Source: Lota lota (Eukaryota; Chordata; Actinopteri; Gadiformes; Lotidae). From it: a DNA stretch of 64,000 nt. How positions within the stretch are numbered: the first letter of the stretch is position 1; the number at the start of each line of letters is the position of its first letter. Both the position numbers and the translations under genes were made by a program. Where the stretch lies: positions 712,637 to 776,636 of the forward strand of contig JACYXH010000719.1 in NCBI GenBank assembly GCA_026745465.1, given 5' to 3'. Positions 13,140 to 26,522 of the stretch are shown here, one piece after another. The notes below the pieces were generated by a model. It ran no database searches, had not been told where the DNA came from, and was given only the letters and a program-made list of their open reading frames with translations.

Positions 13140-14791
13140 CTGAGTGGAGTCTGGAGCATGGGCCTGTTCACTGGGTGCTGTGGTGTTTAGCAGCACCGTG
13201 AAGGGCTTGGCGAATGATTTCCAGCCCTCGCGCTGCTCCTTGACTTTAGACTCTCACTGTGCCCTATTGTCAAACCGAGAGTTGTCTTCTTGGACCTGGG
13301 TCTCGTACTCTAACCAATCAGCCAAGTCGAGGAGAGGGGGGATAGGTACTCTGTGGGGGTGAACGAATCTCCGGAAGCTTGAGCGCGAGTCATGAGGTAG
13401 TTTGCTGAGCAATCTGGCTACGTGTGAGCCCCTCTCTTACTCCACTTTGCCCCTCCTTCCCAGTTGCCCCAACACGCTAACCGGGGAACGCACACGCAGA
13501 GCAAACATTCCGAAGGCTTTCCCGTCACCGCTGACCACACTGGGGCCGTCCATCAGCTCTGCTATCCGCTGTGAAGCCAACTGGTGGGGCCGTCCATATT
13601 GCTGACTGAGTGCCGCCATCGTGTCAGTGAAGGGATACCTGGAGTGGCTGTGGGAGTCCGCAGTCAGCAGGGCTTCTTCAGAGTTCAGGTGATCAACGGG
13701 AATTTGATACTTGAATCTCTCTGATGCATCCCGGGGGAGAAGATTCTCCAGGGCAATTCGAAGGCGAGAGAACTCCCTTGGGTTAGGGTGAGCCGTATCT
13801 GGAATAGTAGGCGTGGGTCCCCTACACGTCCACTCCTGGCCACCTACTGGGCTCGGCGTTCGGTGCTGGGAGTGACGGAGCTCAGAGGGCGGAGTCACGC
13901 CTCTCGAATGAATAACCACGCTCTGTTGCGTGATGCGTCTCTGTTGTGCAGTCATCCTCACTTGCAGGTGCATGGCGTTGCTGGAATGACGCGTGGCACA
14001 AAACAGCGCCCTGCTGAATAGTCAATCCATCCTGCGGGAGGACGAGTGACGAGCATGGCGTTCCTGGCTATGAGAATAGTCCTGTTCTGATGGAGCAGCC
14101 TCATCCTCCTCTCCCGCCATTACTTCCTTCTGCTGCTGCTGCTGCTGCTGCTGGGCCAGGTTAGAGGATCTGGGGGCGGGGGGGGGGGGGGGGGGGGGGG
14201 TTGTTAGTTCCTGAAGGACACCTCCCAGGTCCTCTACCTGCTTCCGCAACTGATCCATCTCAAACACTCTGGTGGTTGAGCTGCTCTAATTTGAACTCAT
14301 CCTGCTTAGTCTGCAAACGAAGGGACTTGTTCTGTAGCTTCAGCTCCTACATAGACGTGAGAAGGGCCTCTTGACTGGCTTTGAGTCTTCTATTCTCTCT
14401 CTGCCTAAATCGTGGCCGGCGGGTGGCAACTTGTCCTTCACAAGCCACTGTGATATGCGGTCGCCCTCCTGGGATGCTGTTGATTGTCGTCTTTTCAATT
14501 GTTGACAATTGACTGAACAATTTCAATTGATTGAAATTGTTGTCAATTGTTGTTGATTGTCATCATTATTGTAACACCCTCCTGGGATGCTAGGCGCCCG
14601 CATTCTGCCCCTTCCTCCTTTTCATCCTCCTCCTCCTCACTCCGTGGGCAAAGTGGAGCGTGTTGTGATGTGGGCAGTGGCATACCGTCCGTCTTCCCGA
14701 AACCATTAAGGCCGTAGTCGCTTAAGTGTGAGGGGAGGAATCTCTGCCTCCTGACACGCACACTGGGGTCCTCTTCTTCCACCTTGGACAT
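13140..14791 (-). pseudogene. BEL/Pao gag remnant
   Basis: Gag builds the retrotransposon particle. The start is MSKVEEEDPSV at 14791, followed by acidic low-complexity sequence. A coiled-coil-like Lys/Gln/Leu segment lies near 14270-14345, with Gln and Pro runs at 14126-14200. The conserved DUF1759-like block (RLRIALENLLPRDASERFKY, then LSQQYGRPHQLA) occupies 13437-13800. Past a single in-frame TAA (13437-13439), the frame resumes with VARLLSKLPHDSRSSFRRF. Damage includes that stop, a frameshift near 14268, a G23 homopolymer (14178-14200) and a 113-bp insertion with a 15-bp duplication (14464-14591). Confidence 0.85.
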
Positions 14792-14830
14792 ACTAGCCTG
14801 TAGGGAGCTCTGCTCTGGCTCGAAGGACCA

Positions 14831-14978
14831 TGAAATGAAAGATTCTGCGGAAGATCCTCCACATTGAAACTTATGTGCCAGTTCGAGAAACTAGCCCACT
14901 ACAGAGGATCGGTCAGAATCGTGTCGCACCTCTGCAGACACTAATCAGCAAGTGCATCCGCGAGGGGAATATGATACA
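14831..14978 (-). repeat. BEL/Pao 5' LTR (partial or internally deleted)
   Basis: The + strand reads TG...CA from 14831 to 14978, and a PBS-like TGGTCCTTCGAGCC lies immediately inside on the - strand. It matches both ends of the 12424-12695 block but lacks its middle. More U3 may extend to about 15208. Confidence 0.65.
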
Positions 14979-15208
14979 GCCCTCATAAGGTGAATAAACG
15001 ATCACAAAATACGGCAAAATTATACATAATATGCAACAGTAACTGTACGTCTGTATACTACTTCCTTTATACATATGCACACCAATAAAGAGAACAGGAT
15101 GAGCTACAGCACGGGACAACTTGCGCACAGCATCAATTACAGCTGTGTCGGGACCGTACCAAATAAAATGGGATATACCATTAGCGTGGGTGTAAAGAGG
15201 GTGGCCTT
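14979..15208 (-). other. Possible BEL U3 extension
   Basis: Sequence between the LTR core and the X2 repeat has no counterpart at the other end. On the - strand it holds TGTATAAAGG, a plausible TATA box, about 90 bases before the shared LTR block. Confidence 0.4.
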
Positions 15209-16020
15209 TCAGCGGCAATCTTCCTTAACCTAATAAAATGAATACCGACAATTGTTAAAGAATGTTTTGTTCACATGATTGCGGTCTATTTTTACGCATT
15301 TTTAGAGGCGTTTTGAACCACTAAATTGGCGCATTTTACGGCGTAATAAAATACGCCGTATAAAACAGCGTTATGACAGTAAAACCAGCGTTTTATACGT
15401 CGATTTATATGAATGCACGTATAAAATGAGGCATCATTTTTACCCTTTTGGACTTCTGTGTGTGTGTGTGCGTGTGCGTGTACGTGGGCGGTTGTGTGTG
15501 TGTGTGCGAGTGGGTGGTTGGGTGTGTGTGTGTGTGTGTGTGTGCGTGTGCATGTGTGCATGTGCAAGCTGAACAGGAAGCTGGTGCCAACCCATTTAGG
15601 GAACTAAGCCCAGGGCAAACACCGGTTACAAACTACACATCTACAATTCACAATGGTACACCAAATAGAAAGCCTCCACGGCTGACAAACTGTATGAATG
15701 TGTGTGATATACTACCTGAAAGAACAAATTGTGAGTGGGCTGATCTTCAGTGATTTTCCTGGTTCAGGTGGGAACTGCCAGCTGAAGAACGCAGTGGGGG
15801 CTCACCGCTTCTATACCACTGATCTGATGAAATGAAACGGAGGGAGTCTGTAAACATGCAAGATAAAGTGCGTACGCATAAAATAACATATAGTGGATGA
15901 TTCAATAAAAAGATTCTATTTGCCACACATGTGTGTGCGCACGAAAACACAAACCGGCGTGCACACACCTACAGATCAACGCAGCTATGGGAGCTGTGAG
16001 TGCAAGGCTATGTAAACCTA
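15209..16020. repeat. Direct flanking repeat, right copy (X2)
   Basis: The partner of 11621-12423. It includes a CG/GT-rich array at 15456-15556 and, unlike X1, a ~100-bp unique stretch near 15870-15965 (between GATAAAGTG and CAGATCAACGC). It lacks the 184-bp insertion of X1. Confidence 0.8.
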
Positions 16021-16545
16021 CCAGTATACTGAGACATAATTGATAATGCAGCTATTCATAAGCTCCAAATCATGTGGTTTGGTGTTACTAATATGGTTTA
16101 GAGCTACTCTAATTGTCGCCCACTGCACTGTAACAAACGACTTAGGCCCAGACGGAAGACTTTATGCAATGTTTATTTGAACTGCACGGGTTCACGTCCC
16201 AGCGAAGGCCATACCGTTTTCGCAGAGGCATCATCACAGGACAAAGATGTCGCTCATAACAGGAATTATAGGTCTACTACTTGTATGTACCAGGAGTTCA
16301 CTAGTTTGGTCTACTACTGCTACATAAAGGAGCGGACCCATGGTGAGTGTTCTGAGCGCCACCTGTGTTGTCCTGCGGTGGTGCCTCTGTGAAAATGGCC
16401 AGGTGGATCTGGTTTGAACCGTCAGCTGCGGCCAAACGTGGTGAGATGAAGCATCAGGGTCCTGGACCAGCTCTGTTGAGTTTGCAGCTGTCGCCTTAGA
16501 ACTACCAACCCTTTTTCAGTTTTAGTTTTTCTTCAGCCAGTCCTG
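16021..16545. other. Unassigned unique sequence
   Basis: No gene or repeat identified. The + frame at 16177-16392 has ordinary composition but no recognisable domain. Confidence 0.4.
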
Positions 16546-16560
16546 GTGTGTGTGCGTGTC

Positions 16561-16615
<55 letters not shown>

Positions 16616-16650
16616 ACGTGTCTGTATGTGTGTGTGTGTGTGCACGTGTC

Positions 16651-16700
<50 letters not shown>
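16546..16700. repeat. (GT)n with GCACGTGTCTGTA interruptions
   Basis: GT array with three near-identical interruptions containing CGTGTCTGTATG. Confidence 0.93.
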
Positions 16701-16821
16701 GTGTGTGTGTGATAAATGTGGCGAGTTTCCTCAAACTCACACAACTGGATCATGGCTGTAGGCCTCCAATGAATGCCTCTCATTGTATCTACTGTTGTTT
16801 GGGACATTTTGTATTTTATAA

Positions 16822-16827
16822 GTGTGT

Positions 16828-16875
<48 letters not shown>
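16822..16875. repeat. (GT)n joined to a G34 homopolymer
   Basis: The GT run passes directly into 34 consecutive G (16842-16875), a strong G-quadruplex candidate. Confidence 0.93.
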
Positions 16876-17057
16876 CGTGCGTGCTCTCTATCATCATTAT
16901 CATCATCACCACTGGTATCAATAATTGCGTTGGGTGCCTGAGGACATACAAAGCATCTCATGAATAGATATTTTATTTTTATCGAAATTACATTAACGTG
17001 GACCAATTACAGATTTGTACAGTTTTGTATAATAATGGTCAATACACAACACACAAC

Positions 17058-17252
17058 ACACACACACACACACACAGGTTCAGGCTATTTGTTTAGAACC
17101 AAGTAACGAAAGCCTCATAAGTATTATCTTTATTTGAGACAAGCAAATAAGCTGTACTTGTCATAGGCTGTGTCTCTCAATTAAAAAAGAGACACAGTCT
17201 GAAATGAACAACATGATCATCTACTGTACTGGAGGAACCCCACTTTTAGACA

Positions 17253-17311
<59 letters not shown>
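17058..17311. repeat. CA microsatellites
   Basis: Short CA lies at 17058-17076 and (CA)30 at 17251-17311. Between them CTGTGTCTCT/AGAGACACAG (about 17168-17199) can form a small hairpin. Confidence 0.9.
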
Positions 17312-17313
<2 letters not shown>

Positions 17314-19978
17314 CTATTGTACAGTACATAGACAAACCACCAAACAATATAATTGAGTGGTAAATGCAAGACGAGAACAATTTGGGGTTGCAGAGGTTCA
17401 AAATCCAAAATGAGGAAGCCACTATGAAAGAAATAATAGGGGAAAATCTCTTGAGGTAGGAATCTGTTCACGTGTGTACACACGTGTGCATTATAGGGAT
17501 GACACTCATCGGCAGAGCCCATGTAGAGTGGAAGTGAGCGTTGAGGAAAATAGGTTTTTGCTAGGCAGCAGCTGTCCATGGCCTCTGGACTCCAATTATT
17601 GTTTACAGCCCATTAAGACATTAATGGGCTGGCCATGGATCAGACACTCGTGAGAGAGATTAAACAGGAAGTGAAAATAAAACGAAACAAAAGCCTGAAG
17701 GCTAGAGGAGTCCGTCCCAGCGCCTGTACGACAGCGTCGATCCATATAGGGCAGGAGGTCACTCACATCATGCAGCTACACTCAATATTCAAGGTATCCC
17801 ATTGTTGGTAAGAAAAAGTAAAGAGGTGGAAGGATGATAATAATCATTATATTCATTTGTTGAGAAGAAAGTTTGACTATCTAAGAAAAGCAACGGTTGT
17901 CTCAGCCTGTTTGTCTCGGCTATCACAGAGCTCTTCCTCATTAATACGGGATGGATGCTTAATGGAGGGATGATGAAAGCTGTTGTCTCAAAGTGTTTCT
18001 CGGTGAGACAGAAGTGTGTTGGAATAAATAACGTTAGGCACTACGGTTGTGATGGCCATGCCTGGTCTGTGTTTCAAGTCTGTGAGTCGCTGCCATGGCT
18101 GGATGGAATTGATTCCATCATCAGTATTGGGTAATGTTGTATGTGTGGCAGAAGATAATATGAAAGGACACAGTGAATAGACAGAAGACGAGCAAAAGCA
18201 CTCTGCAGTGGGACAACTCGCCGGTCTCTTCAATGTGGCGGGGACGAGGCAGCAAGAGATTTTCTTTTTTTATCCGCTTGCGGCCCAAAAATCACCGCCG
18301 TTTGTTTTGTTTTGGCTTTCCACATTGCCGTCGTATGTATTCCAGATGGAGCGCATTTAGTTATAAATAAATACAATAAGCCGCGCTATTGTTGTGAAAC
18401 ACCGAACGTAGATACCCCCCCTGTTTCGAAATCAGGAGAGATGTGTTACACTGTTGTGGGTAGAAAAGCGCACAAAAAACAGCACGCTTTACGGAGCGAA
18501 GATGGCTGGGGCCGAAGCTATAAAGCGAGACCTGTGTAAAACGTTCTCAGGTCCGAGGAGGGCACTCTGTCTCTCATGAACCTGGGAGGGTAGCCGTGGC
18601 GGGCGATGGCGGTGAAGGAATCATAGTAACATTATGGCAGCCAATGAAGCGCAGTGTGGCAATAATGGGTAGCAAAGTGTGAATGCGTCAATATAAACCG
18701 GTATAAACCAGTAGGCCATTCGTTATTAACTGCGCAGTAACATCAAGCCTCTGGTTTTTCAGTTAGCGTGATGGGGAAAATCGTTTCTGCTGTATTGGTT
18801 AAAGAAATGCGTACAAGCTAAAAGAAAGCAACTGAATATAAATATGTTACATTTAAGCATGTATTGGTTCCATTTAATCTTGCTTTCAAATATGTGGCAT
18901 CGACGCATATCCTTGTGAAAAGTGAGAGCTAGCGCTGTGGGCTTTAGAACCCAGATGGAAAGTGGCTGCTAGGTGAACGCCTTGACGCCTGGCATTACCA
19001 TGGGTTTTGGGTAATCGGATATTGGCTAAACGCAAACAACACACTTAATTCCCACCTGGCAGGAGAATGCGTCCAGGGCGTCGGGATTCGCATCAGATAT
19101 TGCTGCTGCCGGATCATAGAATTACATCATGGACTGTTACTCTCGTGTTATCAGTTCCCTGGGCAGATCAAAGGTTTGAAAACCTGATGATGGCACAGGG
19201 GATGAGCTGTACATGCGCACCTGCACTCTGATGAATCATGTATGAACACACGTCGCGCTGCCGGCTTACAAGCTGATGCCAGTGGATCTATGGGGACCAA
19301 CCCACATCGGTCGCTTGAACCACTTTCTAATGTTTGAATGTTTGAAACGATCTAAGGCAAGTGGAGCACCGTCAGATAGGAATGAGGGGTCGTTATGCAG
19401 CTGTCCGTAGGGCTGTTGCATTTTACAGATGTTGATGGTTAAAGGTAAATGTATGCTGGTACTGGTAAGGGTAAGTGAAAGTAGGAAGTCGTTTGAGGTA
19501 GTGGCGTCCATTTCTCGCCCCTCAGATGTTTATAGAATGCTTTATATGCCTCTTGCGGAATCAGATGCATTCACACTTGAGTTGGATGTGGTCAGTATGT
19601 TAGATGGCCCTAAACGCATGTTAATGCAAGGGACAGAGGGGGTGAATAAGGCTGCTACTACCAAAACATCCCCATCTCCCCTGGTCCTCCACCCTTTCAC
19701 TCCTCCATTGTCTTCTATTTACTTGAGGACTGTGTTCCATGGGCTAACACTGTATTTTAGTTAATCCCCTGGCCTTTGTGTTGGTTCAAAGTTTATTTGT
19801 CCAGGGGTTGTTGACCATTTCATTGTGTAGATATTACGGTATGTTTCTTTTGAGTTATAGTAAGGCCTGAACCAGGGCCACACTTGGAACATGTGACCAA
19901 TAATTGTGGTGACTCAAAACAAACAACCAAGATACAAACACTGAACGTGGAACACTCCCATTTGATTACCTTTGTTCA
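17312..19978. other. Unassigned upstream intergenic sequence
   Basis: About 2.7 kb of ordinary-complexity DNA with no recognisable gene, RNA or transposon. Regulatory elements of the downstream clcn2 gene could lie here but none can be identified by eye. Confidence 0.5.
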
Positions 19979-20163
19979 TGTTCACACACACACACACACA
20001 TGCACGAACACACACGAACACACACACACGAACACACACACACACACGCACGAACACACACACACACGAACACACACACACACAAACACACACACATACA
20101 CTCATAAACACACACACACACACACATACACAGACACACCCACAAACGCAAACACACAAACAT
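19979..20163. repeat. CA-rich array with CACGAACACA units
   Basis: CA dinucleotides with recurrent ACGAACAC interruptions. Confidence 0.9.
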
Positions 20164-20600
20164 ATAACGGAGAAACAGAGCAATGTGAACATAAAAACAT
20201 CAATCCCCCCATTGATTTCCTGATGGCCATGTCATTTGCTGTTGGTTGAGGGCATACTCTCCCGTGGTGGTCCCCATCACTCCTTCTCTTTGGCACAAAA
20301 CAAGCCGTCTCTCAGACCCACACAGGCCCCTGGCGCGCCGCTTTCCGTGATCTGATCGATGCATTATCTTAAATACTGTGCATGGAGGCTACACACAGGG
20401 TGTTGCTTCTTTAAACAACTTCGGCGACTTCAAAGAACACTGTAGCCGAGGAGAACGATGGCTTGCTCTTGAGGAGGTTTCACCTTCAACCCAGCAGGCC
20501 CGGCCCAGTGTCACGTCCCCTGTTAGACTTGGCATCATACAACAGCACTGTGGGATGGTTCAAATAGAGGTATAAGGGCTACACTACACATACACAACTT
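20164..20600. other. Unassigned sequence
   Basis: No feature recognised. Confidence 0.45.
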
Positions 20601-20720
20601 AACACACTCTCTCACACACACTCACACAACCTACACACATGCACTCTCTCTCACACACACACACACAACCTACACACATGCACTCTCACACACACACACA
20701 CAACCTACACACATGCGCTG

Positions 20721-20754
<34 letters not shown>

Positions 20755-20846
20755 GCACACACACACACACACACACACACCTACACACATGCACTCTCAC
20801 ACACACACACACACACACAACCTACACACATGCGCTCTCTCTTTCA

Positions 20847-20885
<39 letters not shown>
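20601..20885. repeat. CA minisatellite with CCTACACACATGCACTCT units
   Basis: Five units share ACCTACACACATGC followed by CTCT and CA runs. It is a higher-order repeat similar in style to 1889-2491. Confidence 0.9.
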
Positions 20886-20887
<2 letters not shown>

Positions 20888-21560
20888 TTTGTGTGATGAC
20901 CAGGTGAGGAACCATCCATCCATCACTGTAAAAGAACAGTGAACACTTCATCTGAATCCCTTTCTTAGCATTAATTCCTTAAAGCTAGGTCTTCACAAAT
21001 ACTCTGACTGTTTAACCCTTTAGCACTTAATTATTTAGTATATTTTAGGGGATCAAAGGCAAAGTAAGCATTGCTTCATTAATGTGTAAAGCAAACTAAA
21101 TAATCAAGAGAACAACCAACTGGGCTTGGTTTATATTACCAAACCTATTTTTTTTAATTTTGCTGTATGTCTCCATTTCCGCATTATTATTATCTTTTGT
21201 TATGGAAATAAAGACTTCAGGTCACTGTCAAAGTGATCCTACCTTTGCCCGAAATCCCTAGTCTGACACCCCCGTCCCGAGTCTTTGAAATGGTACAGCT
21301 AACTTCAAGGTTGCCACCTTGGTAAATTTTGAATTATTAACTTGGACTGCAACATCATTTAGATTTTGCTCTGGTCAACATGTGAGAAAGTTTAAAATAT
21401 TCAGTCAGGGAAAACGCACACACTCATGTGCAAAGACAACGTGCTGTTCGGAAAACCTCAGCAAAATCGACTGTACCATTTCTGCTCGCTAGAGGGGTGG
21501 GCCAGACAACTCAGTCACACAAGTCCCGCCTTTACAGTCTGGATCTCAAAGGAGGTTTTG
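20886..21560. other. clcn2 upstream region
   Basis: The ~0.7 kb immediately upstream of the inferred clcn2 promoter contains no repeat I recognise and is the natural place for proximal control elements. No specific factor site is claimed. Confidence 0.45.
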
Positions 21561-21564
21561 AGGC

Positions 21565-21571
21565 TATAAAA
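21565..21571 (+). promoter_or_regulatory. clcn2: TATA box of clcn2
   Basis: TATAAAA lies about 200 bp upstream of the exon 1 ATG. Transcription would be expected to start some 25-30 bases later, near 21595, giving a 5' UTR of about 170 bases. No other core element is evident. Confidence 0.6.
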
Positions 21572-21767
21572 TGAAGCAACTTAGTTGGGGAACATTTTCG
21601 AGACAGAGTTCCTTCGGTGAACTCTCGCCTGATCTTGCGGCGTTGATTAGCCGAAGGCGTTGATCGCTGTCGCTACAGAAGACGTGCATTGCGTCTCATT
21701 CAAAGTTGAAGAGGTCCTTTCTGCTGCTGGCTGTTCAGCCGAGCAGCGTGAGCCACGCCGCGCGACC

Positions 21768-21818
21768 ATGGCTGGGGACGGAATCGACCAACGCGCGCTG
21801 CAGTATGAGCAAACTTTG
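21768..21818 (+). CDS. clcn2: CLC-2 chloride channel, coding exon 1
   Basis: The exon encodes 17 residues, MAGDGIDQRALQYEQTL, and ends exactly at TTG followed by the splice donor GTAAGT. The ATG sits in a good initiation context (GCGACCATGG), and no upstream in-frame ATG occurs. The segment RALQYEQTL is characteristic of CLC-2, the plasma-membrane inwardly rectifying voltage-gated chloride channel that also responds to swelling. In this family it precedes MYGRYTQ, which opens exon 2 here in the same phase. This is the cytoplasmic N-terminus, which in mammalian CLC-2 helps control gating. Teleosts carry several clcn2 paralogues and I cannot say which this is. Confidence 0.9.
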
Positions 21819-22847
21819 GTAAGTTCACTTGTTGCCTGGTTTTATCTCCACTGCCTCCAAAATGATCAGAGTTGTAGCACATATGTCCTGCCACGTCTGA
21901 GCCGTTGATATTACCTACAGAAAGAGGCAAAGAGGTATGGTCACGGCATTCCCACCTGGATTTGGGACTCGCGCCACGACTTGTCTCAAATTAAACGGAC
22001 TGCACAAATTGTAGACTTGACTTGTGTCCGGTTGAACGGAAAGATGGCACGCGTCTTTCAAACTGAAGACCATAGTAACAATGGCAATATTATTCAAAGT
22101 TCTAGATTTGCCAACACTTTCCTTTCCCGCACTACTCTGGTGGCTCACCCAGCCACCCTTCTACCTGAACATGTGGAAACAACAACGTTAACGACATTAA
22201 CAACATCAACGACTCGTTTCACACACAGATGCGGGAGATAAACTGCAGTGGTCGTTTGAGCTTGTCCACAGTCCCCCAAACAAAGTGCGTGGGCTTAATC
22301 GACATGCTGCCTTTTTAAACAAGGAGTGCCTTCACCGATTTGACAAGAAGGCATTATGAAAAGCTATACATAGACAACAATCACCGTAGGAGTGCCGTCT
22401 ACCCGAGCACCGCGAGCCGTAGACGAATGAATAACTCGCGCGAGGCGCACAGGTGCACGCGCACAGGTGCACATGCACGAGCATTTTAAGTGCGTGTGTA
22501 GCCTATGAAGAGGCGAAATGCAATGCTTTTACGCATAACCATTATCCTTTCCTCCGGCCTCTGGACTCTTACCATAACTTGTCCGTTGTCCGCCTGTTGT
22601 TAACGACTTTTTAACTTTCGCTTCCAAGATCTTTTTATGTATGGGTCTTTAAGAATGAATGGCTGGGATGTGAACTTGTGAGTCGACACTTTCTTACAAC
22701 TTGTGTCAAACGGAAAGCATATCCCTCTATGTGAATAGACGAGGCTTATAGTCCTGCTTACAGTCCCATTCAGTAGCCCATTGGGGCTTTAAATTAAGAA
22801 ACCACTACTGGAACACTTGAGCTTGTTCTAACCGCCTCATCATCCCC

Positions 22848-22849
<2 letters not shown>

Positions 22850-22936
<87 letters not shown>

Positions 22937-22990
22937 GTGTGAGAGAGAGGCCTTTGATGTGTGTGTGTGTATGTGTGTGTGCGCGTGTGT
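22850..22990. repeat. (GT)n microsatellite
   Basis: (TG)n runs from 22851 to 22934, followed by a shorter GT/GC tail. Confidence 0.95.
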
Positions 22991-23648
22991 GAGAAGGGGA
23001 GAGAATGATTACACAACAAGCCACCCGCCGATTCAGCACTGGGCCCTGCTTAACTTGGTCTTGGTCTCGTGCTCGGCTTTAAAAGTCTCTCTCTCTCGCT
23101 CTCTCTTTCTTGCGCTCTCTCCCTTTGCCGCCCCACTCTCCCCTCTGTCTCTCCACAGTGGGCTGCCGTAACACGCAGCCTTTGTCTGAGCGTTGCAGCT
23201 GAGGTGGTGATGTGGGCATGTTGTTGTGGGCAGCCTCTGCTGAAAGAGATCACTGTAGTGTACATGTGAACGGGAGAAAGTGCTGGTTCACTTCATAGCA
23301 GAGGCATTCCCTGAGAGCAGTGGCCACTTCAACATCACCCCAGAGAGCTGGACGATGTCTGCTGTGGGTTGCTTCTGGTTGCATGTTTTTTTTTCTTTTT
23401 TTTCTCACAACTTAAGACAGGGATAGATATCCAAAATATGGACTCAGGGATTGACCTATGACCTGCCCCATCGTATGCCGCTCTATGTATTGAATCCACC
23501 CTCCTCGGCTGTCTGGCTGTCTCTCTCACAGCAGAAAGTTGCTGATGTTAAAACAGTCACTCCCTCAGTGGATCTGAACATCAAGGCTGCAATATGTAGC
23601 TTCACTTGTCTTATTTCAGGTGTGTGCTTCTGCTAATATCACCCCCTC

Positions 23649-23651
23649 CCA

Positions 23652-23684
<33 letters not shown>

Positions 23685-24026
23685 CCCAACCCCATAAACT
23701 ATCACCTCAGGGATTGGTAGTATAGGTCGTTTATTACCAACCTTGCATGTAGCTCTGCCTTTGAGTCGTGTGTGTGCGTGTGCGCGCCCATTGACCTTGA
23801 TATTATTTAGACCTATGCCCCACAGACAGACGGACAGAGCTGACATTCGCCTCCTAACAAATGAAGTTTTGACAACGAATACATGAAAGAAAATGTTGTT
23901 TCCGTCCAATTAAATGTCTCTCCGTTGTTCAAATGTACAGTACACACGAGTTGATTATATCCAGATGGAATGTCCTTACTTTGATGTGTGTGTATACACA
24001 CACACACGCACACACACGCACGCACG
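23649..24026. repeat. Scattered short CA/GT repeats
   Basis: (CA)n lies at 23655-23682, GT/GC at 23769-23788 and CA/CGCA at 23985-24026. Confidence 0.8.
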
Positions 24027-24321
24027 GTGCAGTCAAAAGGTTATGACCTCTTTGCCGTTCTAGAGGGTTCAGAAGAGGAAGAGCAGCCTAGTCATGTGAT
24101 GGTTCCTGGTTTACTGATCAGTGGGTGGTGGGGGTATCTAGAGCGGGATTCTGTTCCCTGCTAGCGCCGCATGTTTACAGGAACCAGTCCACTGACCGCT
24201 TGGCGCGGGCTCACTGTTTTGGTGTCATCCATATCTCCTCTTCAGCGTACATTTCTTCCCAATTGTGTTGATGGAGCTATTCTTTTGATGCCAACTACAT
24301 GTCAACAGAAGGTTATAGACA

Positions 24322-25126
<805 letters not shown>

Positions 25127-25171
<45 letters not shown>

Positions 25172-25190
25172 TGCGCGTGTGTGTGTGCAT
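25127..25190. repeat. (GT)n/(GC)n microsatellite
   Basis: GT run with GCGCGCATGTGCGC interruption. Confidence 0.92.
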
Positions 25191-25667
25191 AGGTATGCAC
25201 ACTAACTGTTGGTGAGCTGCTGCTTGTACACCTGTTGTCGGTCTGTAGTGGAACCTCAAAAGGTCTTAAAAGACACCGTATTCCATATCATAGATATACC
25301 AAATATTTCAGACAAGCCATATATGGTCCCTGATGCTGCCCTGATTTTTGTATATAGTATTTATATCTTTTTAAATTTAAGTGTTTCATAAATTAAAATG
25401 TGCAGCTGCATTGACTGACCCTGTAGCCTTAGAATATATCGGGGACATTTTCAAGTCAATGTATTAATTGTATTCGCTAGACCCAAAATGGCCATCATTC
25501 TGGCTGGTCTGCCTGAAAAGTGCAAAGGGTGCGTTTGTGTTAGTGTTACAGATGGCTGGTGAAAAGTGATGCGATGCCACTGAGGAAACAGGAGAGATTA
25601 AGTTGGAGAGTTGGCCTGCTCTGTCCAAGGGCCCTGGGCTATTAGCCCAGGGCTATTAAAAGACCCT

Positions 25668-25858
25668 CTCACACACACACACAAACAGACAATGAAAGAC
25701 GGAACACACACGCGCACACACACAGACCAAAATGCGTCTGCATTCATTGTGTGTGTGTGTGTGTGTTTTTGTTTATAAAGTGGATGCAGCTGTGTGTGTA
25801 AATGGTTTCTAATTAATGCAAATTGGCTGCAATGCTAGCATTTCAAAGGTGTGTGTGT

Positions 25859-25918
<60 letters not shown>
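25668..25918. repeat. CA and GT microsatellites
   Basis: CA lies at 25671-25686, GT at 25749-25767 and (GT)n at 25849-25918. Confidence 0.9.
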
Positions 25919-25920
<2 letters not shown>

Positions 25921-26430
25921 ATTCATTGAACTACTACAGACTAATTTTTTACTGAAGCTAGGCATTTGCTTTGTATTGATATGGGTAGGGGTGTGTGTGT
26001 TTTTAACAATAACCTTTCTACCATCCTCCCATATTCAAATCTACTAGCAAATGATGCAAGTTAAACTTGCATCTTTAAAACTTTAAAAGCAGAAAAAGTA
26101 AAAAAATCGAGGGACCTGCGGCGTCTAACCTGTTGTTTCTTGGTATCCTGTTTTTGTAAAGGTTGAATTTAAATGAACTTGTCCGTTGTGACTCGGCCCC
26201 CGGCATCTGGGCCCCCCAGCTCTGTCGTCGTAGGAGTGGACTCGCCCATCTCAAGCCTAGTGTACAATTGCATTTGTTTTGCATCCTTCTGTCTATATGT
26301 AGTTGTTGTTGTTGTTGTTGTTTGTGCTTTGGTGTGGATGGAAAGGCTATTCCACAGCATTCTTTTCCTGGAGAATGACTGCATTGCTCAGACTCGCTGC
26401 CTCACCACAACACTGCTGCCGCTTGCTGCT

Positions 26431-26431
<1 letters not shown>

Positions 26432-26520
<89 letters not shown>
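26432..26520. repeat. (CA)44 microsatellite
   Basis: Uninterrupted CA array. Confidence 0.97.

Positions 26521-26522
<2 letters not shown>

Larger units (their letters stand above)
12424..14978 (-). mobile_element. Internally deleted BEL/Pao LTR retrotransposon
   Basis: Reading on the - strand, the order is a partial 5' LTR, a primer-binding-type sequence (TGGTCCTTCGAGCC next to 14830), a gag reading frame starting at 14791, a deletion junction near 13130, integrase zinc-binding and core remnants, then a 3' LTR. Protease, reverse transcriptase and RNase H are missing. The gag start (MSKVEEEDPSV) and the DUF1759-like gag segment are typical of teleost BEL elements as I know them. Stops and frameshifts show that it is dead. 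Its original 5' boundary may extend to about 15208, where a TATAAAGG box (- strand, near 15066-15074) suggests more U3 sequence. Confidence 0.88.
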
